Source: Undaria pinnatifida
Lineage: Eukaryota; Sar; Phaeophyceae; Laminariales; Alariaceae
Direction of reading: 5' to 3'
DNA length: 64,000 nt
Assembly (NCBI GenBank): GCA_012845835.1
Contig: JABAKD010000013.1
Location: forward strand, 11,553,701 to 11,617,700
Shown piece by piece: positions 40,931 through 52,046 of this stretch (position 1 is its first letter; every line of letters starts with the position of its first letter). The translations under genes and the position numbers were made by a program. The notes below the pieces were generated by a model. That model made no database searches, was not told the origin of the DNA, and worked only from the letters and a program-made list of their open reading frames with translations.

Positions 40931-43900
40931 ATTAATAAAATCGCCACCCCATTCCTCCTGATGTCGCACCGCGGGAACGACAGAAAGCACTTCCCTCGCG
41001 CTTTCTATTGCTGCTATTTTGTTTGCCATCGTAAAATATGCGGCATGAGCTTCAAGGTCGATCACCCCACCCCTGAAAAAGTATGAAATCCCACATTTTT
41101 GGGGGGCTGACCGTAAGGTCTGCTTTTCCTTTTTCTTTTTTCCAGGGTATTTCAGTCCACATGGTTGACGACGACCTGGTGATTTTTCCAGATATTTCAG
41201 CATCCTTTTGTGAGTGTGTGTGTGTTATGGTCTTCTTCTCCTGCATTCAGGCGGCGGCGAATTTGGCCAGAAAGTGCCACCGCACCCCGCATTGTGGGAT
41301 GCGTTTGTTCACCGCCCTAATATGAATCTGGTACCTGGTACAGGCTGGTTCACCTTAGGAACCCCAAATTTGTTCCCGGGGAATGTCAACTCCGTTTTTT
41401 GGACTCAGACCATGAAATTTTGCAGACGTCTTTTATGTGCCCTTCCGAAGACCTCACCCGACGTTTTTTTCTTTCTTCTTTTGCCATATATTTCGTCGGC
41501 AGTTATAAGTTTTTTCGGGAAATGTGGACCACATTAGCCCATTTTTTTTTCGGCCAAGAAGAAGAAAAAACGATAAAACCCCCGCGGGTCAGGCCTCGGG
41601 ATGGGCATGTAGAACACGTGTGCAAAATTTCAGGGTCTATCTTTGAAAAACGGCGTGGACGTTTGGGCTTTTGTGCGTAAATATGAGTAAGATACGTTAT
41701 TTCCTTCATATGACTTGGTTTTAGCGTGGAATCCATTTTTTTCGCTAGATTCTGCTTAGTGTTGAACACAGGAAGGTCAAATCGTCGATTTTTTGCGCAA
41801 AAAAATCTACAGGCATGCCTTGGAGTACGTCCAACCTACCTGTGTTGCTCTACCCACGAAAAAAAAACAAAAAGTGGGGCCAAACTGTGCCACAATACAG
41901 ACCCGGAACCACCTCTACCATTGCAATATTTGTGCACGATATCCCGCAGTTCTGCCATAACTCCGGCGTCACAGCTAATCAGAAAACTCCCCACCCTGCG
42001 ATGGGGTCTTAGGTGATCTCATTACAGTGTGGCAAAGCAGTAGCAGTTTCTGTGACCTGTAAGCACCGCGACAGTGTCGCTGAAGTTTGAAAATGTTGTT
42101 CCATGTCGTTGGATTTTCTCCTGCCCACACTCCTGTGGCCAAGTGTTTTTTACTGCTTGCTGTAGCGATGATTAGTGCCAGCACGTATGTTCGTGTAATT
42201 TTCGAAAAAAAACGTTTTTGTCTGTGATCTAGCGCTACTACTCTAGAACGCAGTGTTTTTTGTCCACATTTCGTTGTTTTTTGCGGTGCACGTCTCCAGC
42301 GATTGCAGCGTCGGGGGCGTGAATCATAAATCCCACCACCCTGGAATACCTTCCCTCCCCGTATACACGAGCACATCGAGAATCTTAGACGATTTCATTA
42401 ACATTTACCACCGCGACAGTGACGGTGAAAAACGCCTAAACTGGCGGCGAGACCGCTGGGACCATACGTAGCAACTGCGCAAGGGAAACACTACATGGCC
42501 GCGGTGCACCGGATTTCTCCACTTCTAACAAGACAAAGGCCACGCCAGCTACAGATCAGACTATATCACGACTTGGTGGGGTTCCCACGGGCGTGGTGTG
42601 TCATTTGAAGGCTTCGGTGGGGAGCACGGCGCCGGTGAAAGAGCACAGAACGCTCAATGGCCCAGTTCGGGGATGTTTGTGAAAACACCCCTGTTTCAAG
42701 AGTATTTGACGTTGTAGGTTGTATCTCATTTTTCGTTTTGTGGGCGGAGCAACACGGATGAACCGGAACGTGCAAGATGCGACGCAACTTTTTTTTCGCC
42801 CCCGCTGGGAAAAAGCCTGAATATTACTGAAATATTTGAAGGCCTGTCATTGGTCGTTACGAGTTCCGCTCCTGCAGACAGCCCGAGGCCAGTAGCTTTT
42901 TTTTTTGCCATTTCACCCTCTTCCACTGGTTATGGGGGTCCCTATGATACCAAATATCCAAATATTCACTCTTTGACTAGATATTGCGAGCGGTATTCGT
43001 GGGGGAGAGAATTTGGTGTTTTACCTGAACCAGCCGGTAGTGTGTCGTACTCATATATATGTTCTACTCGTGGCAGATATCACGGCGTTGATGGATGGTA
43101 GTGCTTGTGTTGCCCCGGCTTGGACCAAATGTGGATGGTGCTGTGTCTTCAGCGTCTTGGACCAATAACTGTCCTCGAAGTGGTCGGGGTAACGTGATAG
43201 CACAATATCCTCCGTCTGTATCATTACACCCTGTCGGCTATGGTCATACCTGGTAAGAAAAAAAGGATCCATGAACGGATTAGTGAAAGCATTTCAAATC
43301 GTTTTGCATTTTGCTGTCATACGTTGACCGTTGTTGTATTTTTTTTAATACGTCAGCAGTGAGTTCGATACATTTAAGGGCCTTCGCCAGTCTGTCTTGT
43401 ACTCGGGCTGGGACTACAGAGCTGGTTCACCCATGTTGTAGAGCGCTGGAGGTCTGATAACAGTTTTTTTGCTGCTGCGCACCTGTTTGTCGATTCGTTG
43501 AGTTGGTGTCCTCCACAATAGTAGTCTTCAGCGATGGCATCGTATGTGCTCCCCTGTATTGTATTGTGGTGCAGTTGTATGGTCTACGCTCGTAGCGTGA
43601 TAGGTTGCAGCTTGAAGCTGGTATATAGCTTGTGCTTGTGCTTGCAGCTTTCATAATGGCTTGACGAGAAGTGCTTATAGTGCGTGTTTAGCTCCATTGT
43701 AATAACCACTCATCAATCGATTTTATTATCGCAGTCTGTCCAATTGTCCTTCTGTTCATCTCAGCATCAATAAAAATTGTACCGGCGTGCAGTATGTGCT
43801 CCGCGCACTTATGCCAATCGTAGTAATGGGAGACTAAACAAGCATATCCCCCCCCCCCCTGCCGCCGCCCTCCCCCGCAGCAGGCCTGTTTGGCGCGACA

Positions 43901-44012
43901 AATTGGGGGTTCCAATTAGAAGAGACTGGACTTCGTCCTGGTTTACGTCTTGCTCCGAAAACACACACGCACACACTTTTGCTGTCGCCGCCGCTGCCGC
44001 CGCCGTCGTGGC
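40931..44012. other. No confident gene; upstream region of the giant gene
   Basis: ORFs up to about 140 codons occur on both strands (e.g. near 41,200-41,700) without domains or splice-phase support. The sequence becomes GC-rich after about 43,840, with a poly-C run at 43,848-43,859. No TATA box or initiator could be fixed for the gene starting at 44,013. Confidence 0.55.
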
Positions 44013-44213
44013 ATGGCACCCAGCTCCGCCGGCTTGGCCGTGGTTTTAGTCTTGCTAGCCGGGAGAATAGCGGGGGGCGGGAGGCCGGTGGGAGGTCGGT
44101 TGTTGGCCGCCTGCTTTCTTTTTCCGCTTCTTCTTGGGTATGCAGGAGCGTCGACGGGGTTGTCACCACCGCCTTCCTTTGCCGGGCGAGCATCCTCGCG
44201 GACACCGCTACAT
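44013..44213 (+). CDS. Exon 1: start codon and signal-peptide-like N-terminus
   Basis: 67 codons. The ATG has G at -3 and +4 (GTGGCATGGC). The product starts MAPSSAGLAVVLVLLAGRIA and has a second hydrophobic run (LLAACFLFPLLLGYAGAS), fitting a signal peptide or an anchored N-terminus. The donor GTGAGT at 44,214 is phase 0 and close to consensus. A slightly upstream ATG (43,950) in the same frame would add basic residues and is less likely. Confidence 0.65.
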
Positions 44214-44638
44214 GTGAGTACGGTGCGTGTGTGCCTGGTCAGTGTGCATAGTATGCGGCACCCGAGGTGTGTGTACCAGTCTCGCCATCCATCGCTGTCG
44301 TCATCGGCGTTGTGTGTTGTTGTCGTCAACGTTGTCGTCGTCGCCGTCGCTGTGTGTTGCACGTTTTGTTTGGTGCTATGTTGTTTTGTTCTGGTGAGTC
44401 TTTCCTTTTTTATTTTGTTTTTGTCTTTGCTCTTTTTTGTTTACTCATTATGCTTTGCAGTTCATGTGAAGTTTTTTTGTATTTTGTTTTTCATACCCGT
44501 ACCAAGTGCCCTGGTATGTTTATTATTTACCATACTCATTTCGCTCTCTGCGCTGTTATGATGACGCTGACGGCATCCCCCCGTCCCTCGTCCCCTTTCC
44601 CCCCTGCCTCCCCCATACCCCCATTCTTGACCCAAAAG

Positions 44639-45742
44639 GGGTCACCGTGCTCGTTGGCCGGGTCGGACACGTCCTCGTCCAACGCCAGAGGTATCTTGGT
44701 GCCGATCCCTTGCGCGGTTTCCTTGCGCCGCTTCCCCCCCGCGGTGATTGGCGACGGCGGCAGCGGTTGCTACCGGTGCGAGCCGCGCTTCGCCGGATGG
44801 CCAGACGATAGCAGCGGTAGTGGTGCCAATGCTGACGAGGGGCGCCGAGGGGGTGATGCATGGCCTCGGCGGGACGGTGGTGGCGGCGGCAACGGTGCCG
44901 GTATTGGGTTCGCGGTAAATGACATTGTAATAGACAACATGGCTGTAGATTTTGCACGCGAGAAGGAGGTGGAGGAAGGCGGGGGTTGTGGTGGCGAGGG
45001 CGGAGCGGGGACGGCGTTAGCCGCCGGCGCTCTTGCCGTGCTGCTGGGTGCGGCGCTGTCGAGCGCGGCTACTGCTACTGCTGCGCCAGCGCCGGCAGCC
45101 ACGGCTTCGGCCGCTCTTGATAACGGTGACATCAGCAATGATGGTGGTGGCGGCGATGTTTATTTGCTCGGCGACCGAGATACAGAATACCGGTTGAAAG
45201 GTGGTGGTGGTGGTGTTGGTGGCGGTGGTCGTATTGTTCGTGGTCGTATTGGTGGTGGTGATGGTGGTGGTGGTGGTGTCAGGAGCGTATCCGCTGGGCG
45301 GTCGAGCGCTACAAGGAGGGGAGGAGAGCACGGACGCAACATCGTCAACGAGCCAACGACGCCATCGCTAAGGTCCAGTGACGGTCGAGAGCGGGCAGGG
45401 GCGCGTCGATGGAGCGGCGACGCCTCTGCGCCGCGTTCAGGTTCGCGTCACAGAGGGGGAGAAAGGCTAAGAGGAGCAGTACGAGAAGGAGAAAACGGAC
45501 GAACAGGCAGAGGAGGAGTAAGAGAAGGAGGAGATGGTAGAGGAGATGGAGGAGGAGGAAGCGGAGGATCAGGACGGGGAGGAGTAAAGGGCGGAGGAGA
45601 AGCAGAAGGAGGTACGGAACGAGAAACATTCGGCAAGGGATCTGTGGCGGCGGGTGCGGAAGACACGATGAAGATCGAGTTGTTCGAAAAGCTGCCTTTG
45701 TCGGCAATGCATGAACTGCCGACCAGACAACGCCTGCTGGAG
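44639..45742 (+). CDS. Exon 2: Gly/Arg-rich segment
   Basis: A strong C/T tract (44,580-44,630) ends in an AAG acceptor. The donor GTGAGG at 45,743 is phase 0, matching exons 1 and 3. 368 codons, Gly- and Arg-rich with an Ala-rich hydrophobic stretch (GTALAAGALAVLLGAALSS) and a more ordinary end (MKIELFEKLPLSAMHELP). The acceptor is less certain than the donor; the exon could start later or be split. Confidence 0.45.
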
Positions 45743-46259
45743 GTGAGGTGTCCTGCGGCGGTGGCAGCGGTAGGGGTGGCGGCGACGGTATCGGCGGGGG
45801 GTGGTGGTGGCAGGTGGTGGTGGCAGTTGGAACGCGTTGATTGGTGCCGAGGGAGCGGCGGGTGCGTGGGCAGCGGTGTCAGTAGGGTGCTCTGTTTAGT
45901 TGGCGTTTTAGGATTGTTCAAGGGGATGTTTGGCGGACACCGTATGCGTTTAGAGTATTTGCAGATGCAGTCGGGAGGGAAGGTTGTAAGTGTATATCGA
46001 TGCAGCTGTGAACCGATGGTCATATCCATGGCCTGAACAGCAAACAGTAGAGAGCTGAACGGGAAAGCTGTCGCAACGCAAGCATGCCGTGGTCTACTTA
46101 CCCCCTGCCCCGCCCCCTCCCTCTCCCCTCTCCTCCCTCCCTCCCCTCGCCCCCCTGCCCTCGCCCCCCTCCCCTCTTTGCCTTTTCTCGCTTTCCTTCA
46201 CCGTTCCCCAACCCCCGCACCTCCCCCACGTCCCGTTTTCCTCTGTCGAAACGAATCAG

Positions 46260-48183
46260 ACATCGAGCTCCACTCCGTCTGAGGAAGGAGAAGCCCCTAC
46301 GCCAGATCCTGCGGTGGAGCCTACTCCTGCGGCGGCGGAGCCTACTCCTGCGGCGGCGGAGCCTACTCCTGCGGCGGCGGAGCCTACTCCTGCGGCGGCG
46401 GAGCCTACTCCTGCGGCGGCGGAGCCTACTCCTGCGGCGGCGGAGCCTACTCCTGCGGCGGCGGAGCCTACTCCTGCGGCGGCGGAGCCCACACCTGCGG
46501 CGGCGGAGCCCACACCTGCGGCGGTGGAGCCTACTCCTGCGGCGGCGGAGCCTACTCCTGCGGTGGTGGAGCCTACTCCTGCGGCGGCGGAGCCTACTCC
46601 TGCGGCGGTGGACCCTACTCCTGCGGCGGTGGACCCTACTCCGGAGCCGGTGGTGGCGCCTACGCCCGGGCCGATCACTGCGGAGCCTGCACCAACCCCG
46701 ACGGCGGCCGTTGTAGAAGATCCGACTCCGGCACCTTCCCCCGTCGCCTCTCCAACGACGGCGCCTGAGACTCCCGAAGCTCCTACGCCAGCCCCAGGTG
46801 CGACGACCGAGCCTGTTGACACCCCAAGCCCTTCCCCGATCCCCCAGCCGACTCCCGAACCGACCCCCGAGCCGACCCCCGAGCCGACCCCCGAACCAAC
46901 CGTTGAGCCGACCCCCGAGCCGACCCCCGAACCAACCGTTGAGCCGACCCCCGAGCCGACCGTTGAGCCGACCCCCGAACCAACCGTTGAGCCAACCCCC
47001 GAACCAACCGTTGAGCCGACCCCCGAGCCAACCGTTGAGCCGACCCCCGAGCCAACCGTTGAGCCGACCCCCGAGCCAACCGTTGAGCCGACCCCCGAGC
47101 CAACCGTTGAGCCGACCCCCGAGCCAACCGTTGAGCCGACCCCCGAGCCAACCGTTGAGCCGACCCCCGAGCCAACCGTTGAGCCGACCCTCGAGCCGAC
47201 CCCCGAGCCGACCCTTGAGCCGACCCCCGAGCCGACCCTTGAGCCGACCCCCGAGCCGACCCCCGAGCCGACCCCCGAGCCGACCCCCGAGCCAACCGTT
47301 GAGCCGACTCCCGAGCCAACCGTTGAGCCAACTCCCGAGCCAACCGTTGAGCCGACTCCCGAGCCAACCGTTGAGCCGACCCCCGAGCCAACCGTTGAGC
47401 CGACCCCCGAGCCGACCCTTGAGCCGAGCCCCGAGCCGACTGTTGAGCCGACCCCCGAGCCGACTGTTGAGCCGACTCCCGAGCCGACTGTTGAGCCGAC
47501 CCCCGAGCCGACCCCCGAGCCGACTGTTGAGCCGACCCCCGAGCCGACCCCCGAGCCGGCCCCCGAGCCGACCCTTGAGCCGACCCCCGAGCCGACCCTC
47601 GAGCCGACCCCCGAGCCGACTGTTGAGCCGACTCCCGAGCCGACCCTCGAGCCGATCCCCGAGCCGACCCTCGAGCCGATCCCCGAGCCGACCCTCGAGC
47701 CGACCATTGAGCCGACCCCCGAGCCGACCCTCGAGCCGACTGTTGAGCCGACCCCCGAGCCGACCCCCGAGCCGACCCTCGAGCCGACCCTCGAGCCGAC
47801 CCCCGAGCCGACCCCCGAGCCGACCCTCGAGCCGACCAACGAGCCGACCCCCATTCCGATAATTGTCACCCCCGTGCCTGTCCCTACGGCGTCGTCTGTC
47901 GCGCCAGCCACGGATACGCCGGCGCCTGTCCCTACGGTATCTTCTGTCGCGCCAGCCACGGATACGCCGGCGCCTGTCCCTACGGCGTCGCCTGTCGCGC
48001 CAGCCACGGACACGCCCGCGCCTGTTCCGACGGCAACATCCGTCGCACCAGCGACGGGCGCGCCCGCGCCTGTTCCGACGGCGTTGCCCGCTGCACCGTC
48101 CACGGTCGCGCCTGTCCCGACGGCAGCGTCCGTTGCGCCAACCACCGCCATGCCGGCCCCTGCAGCTGTTACCCTCGCCCCAG
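46260..48183 (+). CDS. Exon 3: PTPAAAE and PTPEPTVE repeat exon
   Basis: Acceptor ATCAG at 46,259, phase 0; donor CAG-GTGCGA at 48,184, phase 1. The exon begins [16 protein letters not shown]. About 15 units of PTPAAAE (21 bp each, 46,315-46,640) follow. After a non-repetitive Pro/Thr section comes a run of [16 protein letters not shown] units of 12-24 bp (46,850-47,850), then [16 protein letters not shown]-type units of about 54 bp. Extended, acidic and Pro-rich, it is a stalk- or wall-like segment. No Cys or globular domain is present. Confidence 0.7.
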
Positions 48184-48628
48184 GTGCGAAAGGCCGAGAA
48201 CCCGCATGTCTTGTGCCTTAGCGCGTTACACGTGAAAGCGAACACGAGCCCTAACCCTGGCTTAGTCTTAGGCTTGACTTTTCCGTCCACGCTGTGGACG
48301 TCGTCGTTGCCGATGTCGTCGTCATCATCGACCGATCCTGCCTGTTTCTCTCCTCTCTTCCGTAGCGCTTGTGCCTTGTTTTTTGTCGATGGGTTTGCCC
48401 ACAGCCATAACCGTACCCACAGTTACAGCCACATAACCACGACCGTAGCGACACCCACCCCTTGCCCTTGCCGCCGTATCTGCCACTCCGTCGCCGATAC
48501 TGAACCCTGAAACAACTCACTCCTCCACCCCCTCTCCCTCCCTTTCCCTTGCCACCACTGCTGCGATCGCCCCTCCCACCGCCTTCGCTGTCGCCGCCGA
48601 CACTACCTTCCTGCCGCCGCCGTCGCAG

Positions 48629-48697
48629 GTGAGACGCCAAGCACGTCTCCGTCGCCTGTCGTCACGCCGACCCCTGCAGCTGTTACCCCTCCCCCAG
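48629..48697 (+). CDS. Exon 4: short phase-1 module (GETPST...)
   Basis: 69 bp, acceptor GTCGCAG, donor CAG-GTGCGA, phase 1 to phase 1. It encodes GETPSTSPSPVVTPTPAAV-type sequence. Its 3' end and the donor sequence repeat the end of exon 3 (GCAGCTGTTACCC...CCCCAGGTGCGAAAG), and its start resembles exons 5-9. It looks like a shortened member of the duplicated series. Confidence 0.5.
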
Positions 48698-49262
48698 GTG
48701 CGAAAGACGGAGAGTCCATCTGTCATCGAGAACGTTATATGTGAAAGCGAACGCAAACCTTAACGTTTACCTTTGCCTTAACCTTTCCGCAAGCAGCAAC
48801 GCCCCCGCCGTCGCCGAACGCGTTGTCCTTGTCGTTGTCGTCGTTGACCGGTACCATCTATTTGTCTCGCACCTCTGAAACACTGCGCATCGCTTTTTGT
48901 TCGTGGGTTTGCTCGTATCCATAGCCGTATCCACAGCCTTAGCCTCTGCCACAGCCGCACCCACAGCCTCAGCCTCAGCCACAGCCGTACCCATCGCCTC
49001 AGCCTCAGCCACAGCCATAGGCACAGCCACCACTACCCCTACCCTTACACTTGCCTTTGACCTTTTCACCGCAGCCGCAGCGCCATCGCTGTCGCCGTCA
49101 CCGAACCCTGAAACACTCTCGCCCCCCTCCCCCTTTGTGCCACCGTTGCCGCCTCCGCTACCATCCCCCCTCGCACCACCACCACCACCACCCACCATCT
49201 CCGCCCCCCTCACCTACCCCACTACCGCCATCATTTATACCTTCCCGCCACGGCCGTCCCAG

Positions 49263-49478
49263 GCGAAACACCTAATCCGAGCACGACTCCGTCGCCTGCC
49301 ATTACATTGTCGCCGGCGCCTATACCAGCGCCCAGCGTTGGTCCTACGACTTTACCGACCTTAGCTCCGGGAGAGACGCCGCCCTCCGATTCGACTGTTG
49401 GGCCCGTATCGTCTCCGGCGCCCTCAGGGACCGCCCCCAGCTCTCCATCAGTCGCTCCTAGCGGAACGGCCCAACCAG
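49263..49478 (+). CDS. Exon 5: duplicated phase-1 module
   Basis: 216 bp; acceptor GTCCCAG at 49,262, donor CAG-GTACGA at 49,479, phase 1 at both ends. It encodes GETPNPSTTPSPAITLSPAP and continues to ...SGTAQPG. Reading on past the donor soon meets a stop, so the splice is needed in this copy. Confidence 0.6.
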
Positions 49479-49801
49479 GTACGACGACGACCCTAGCACC
49501 TGATACCACTTTACAGCCACAGCCATAGTGGTAGCCGCAGCCACTCCTACCGTTACCCTTACGCTTGCCCTTGTTATTGCTGTCGTAGCCGCAGCGCCAT
49601 TGCTGTCGCCGTCACCGAACCCTAAAACACTCTCGCCCTTCTCCCCCTTGCTGCCACCGCTGCCGCCTCCCCTGCCACCCCTCTTGCCACCGCCTCCACC
49701 CCCTCCGACCACCACCACCACCTCCGCCCCCCTTCCCTCCCCTCCCCATCGGCTCCACCACCGCCGTCACTACTTATACCTTCCCCCCACTGCTGTCTCA
49801 G

Positions 49802-50158
49802 GCGAAACGCCTGACCCGAGCACGACTCCGTCGCCTGCCATTACGTTGTCGCCGGCGCCTATACCAGCGCCCAGCGTTGGTCCTGCGGCCTTACCGACCT
49901 TAGCTCCGGGAGAAACGCCGCCCCCCGGTTCGACTGTTGGGCCCGTGCCGTCTCCGGCTCCCTCAGGGACCGCCCCCAGCTCTCCATCAGTCGCTCCTAG
50001 CGGAACGACCCAACCAGGTACGACGATGACCTTAGCACCTGACACCACTTCAGAGCCGACCGTACCCGAATCAAGCTTGACCCCTCTTCCTGTTGGCGCC
50101 ACGGACGCGCCAGGGACAACCGTGGCGCCTGTTCGTCCCGAACCGACCTTATCTGCTA
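49802..50158 (+). CDS. Exon 6: duplicated phase-1 module, long form
   Basis: 357 bp; acceptor TCTCAG at 49,801, consensus donor GTGAGT at 50,159, phase 1 both ends. Same start as exon 5 but it continues through TLAPDTTSEPTVPESSLTP to PEPTLSA. An internal GTACGA site equivalent to the exon 5 donor remains and could give a shorter alternative product. Confidence 0.6.
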
Positions 50159-50510
50159 GTGAGTTTTGCCCGCAGGCACAGCCGTACCAACAGCCCCAGC
50201 TACAGCCACAACCGCAGCCAAAGCTACTGCCGCAGCCATAGTGGTAGCCACAGCCACTTCTACCCTTACCCTTACGCTTGCCCTTGCTATTGCCACTGTA
50301 GCCGCAGCGCAATCGCTGTCGCCGTCACCGAACCCTAAAACTTACCGCCCTCCTCCCCCATGCTGCCACCGCTGCCGCCTCCCCTGCCATGTACCTTACC
50401 ACCGCCTCCACCCCCCCCGACCACCACCACCACCTCCGCCCCCCTCCCTCCTCCCTCCCACCGGCTCCGCCGGCGCTACTACTTATACTTTCCCGCCACC
50501 GCCGTCCCAG

Positions 50511-50726
50511 GCGAAACGCCTAATCCGAGCACGACTCCGTCGCCTGCCATTACATTGTCGCCGACGCCTATACCAGCACCCAGCGTTGGTCCTGCGGCCT
50601 TACCGACCTTAGCTCCGGGAGAGACACCGCCCCCCGGTTCGACTGTTGGGCCCGTGCCGTCCCTGGCGCCCTCAGGGACCGCCCCCAGCTCTCCATCAGT
50701 CGCTCCTAGCGTAACGGCCGAACCAG
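50511..50726 (+). CDS. Exon 7: duplicated phase-1 module, uncertain 3' end
   Basis: Acceptor GTCCCAG at 50,510. The GTGAGT donor of exons 6 and 8 is destroyed here, so I end the exon at the internal CAG-GTACGA (phase 1), as in exon 5. A weak GTTACC donor near 50,874 would also keep phase 1. Confidence 0.5.
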
Positions 50727-51234
50727 GTACGACGACGAATCTAGCACCTGATTCCACTTCAGAGCCGACCGTACCCGAATCAAGCTTGACACCTCTTCCT
50801 GTTGGCGCCATGGACGCCTCAGGGACAACCCTTGTAATTGTTTCTCCAGAGCCGATCGAATACGTGCTTGGGTGTTACCCGCAGGCACAGCCGTACCTAC
50901 AGCCACAGCTACAGCCACAGCTACAGCCACACAGTCACAGCTACAGCCACAGCGGTGGCGGTAGCCACAGCAACCCATACTAACACCCTGATACGTGCTC
51001 TTGCTTTTGCCACCGTAACCGCAGCGCCATCGCCATTGCCGTCGCCGTCACCGAATCCTAAAACACTCTTGCCCTCCTCCCCCTTGCTGCCACCGCTGCC
51101 GCTTCCCATGCCATCTCCCTTTCCACCGCCTCCACCTCCGCCCGCCCGCCACCACCACCTCCGCCCCCCTCCCGCCCCTCCCCCCGGCTCCGCCGCCCGT
51201 CACTACTTATACCTTCCCCCCACTGCCGTCTCAG

Positions 51235-51591
51235 GCGAAACGCCTGACCCGAGCACGACTCCGTCGCCTGCCATTACGTTGTCGCCGGCGCCTATACCAG
51301 CACCCAGCGTTGGTCCTGCGGCCTTACCGACCTTAGCTCCGGGAGAAACGCCGCCCCCCGGTTCGACTGTTGGGCCCGTGCCGTCTCCGGCTCCCTCAGG
51401 GACCGCCCCCAGCTCTCCATCAGTCGCTCCTAGCGGAACGACCCAACCAGGTACGACGATGACCTTAGCACCTGACACCACTTCAGAGCCGACCGTACCC
51501 GAATCAAGCTTGACCCCTCTTCCTGTTGGCGCCACGGACGCGCCAGGGACAACCGTGGCGCCTGTTCGTCCCGAATCGACCTTATCTGCTA
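51235..51591 (+). CDS. Exon 8: duplicated phase-1 module, long form
   Basis: 357 bp; acceptor TCTCAG at 51,234, donor GTGAGT at 51,592, phase 1 both ends. Nearly identical to exon 6, including the flanking intron sequence (GTTTTGCCCGCAGGCACAGC), so these two are the most recent duplicates in the series. Confidence 0.6.
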
Positions 51592-52046
51592 GTGAGTTTT
51601 GCCCGCAGGCACAGCCGTACCAACAGCCCCAGCTACAGCCACAACCGCAGCCAAAGCTACAGCTACAGTCACAGCTACAGCCACAGCTACAACTACAGTC
51701 ACAGCTACAGCCACAGCGGTGGCGGCAGCCACAGCAATCCGTACTAACACCCTGACACGTGCTCTTGCCCTTGCCACCGTAGCCGCAGCGCCATCGCATT
51801 GCCGTCGCCGAACCCTAAAATGCTCTCGCCCCCGTCCCCCATGCTGCCACCGCTGCCGCCTCCGCTGCCATACGCCCTGCGACCGTCTCCACCCCCACCG
51901 CCCCTCCACCCCCTATTACCCCCACCCCCTCCACCGGCACCGTCACCGCCTCTACTTTCACCTTCCCGCTACCGCCGTCTACCCCCGCCCCCCTCACCGA
52001 CTCTGCCACCGCCACCACTTATACCTTCCCGCCACGACCGTCCCAG

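Noticed and set aside
46098-48290. Long minus-strand Arg/Gly and Val/Gly ORFs (730 and 631 codons), and a plus-strand Pro/Ser/Arg ORF in another frame
   Set aside because: All are alternate-frame readings of the GAGCCGACCCCC repeats in exon 3. Only the PTPEP frame is consistent with the flanking splice phases.
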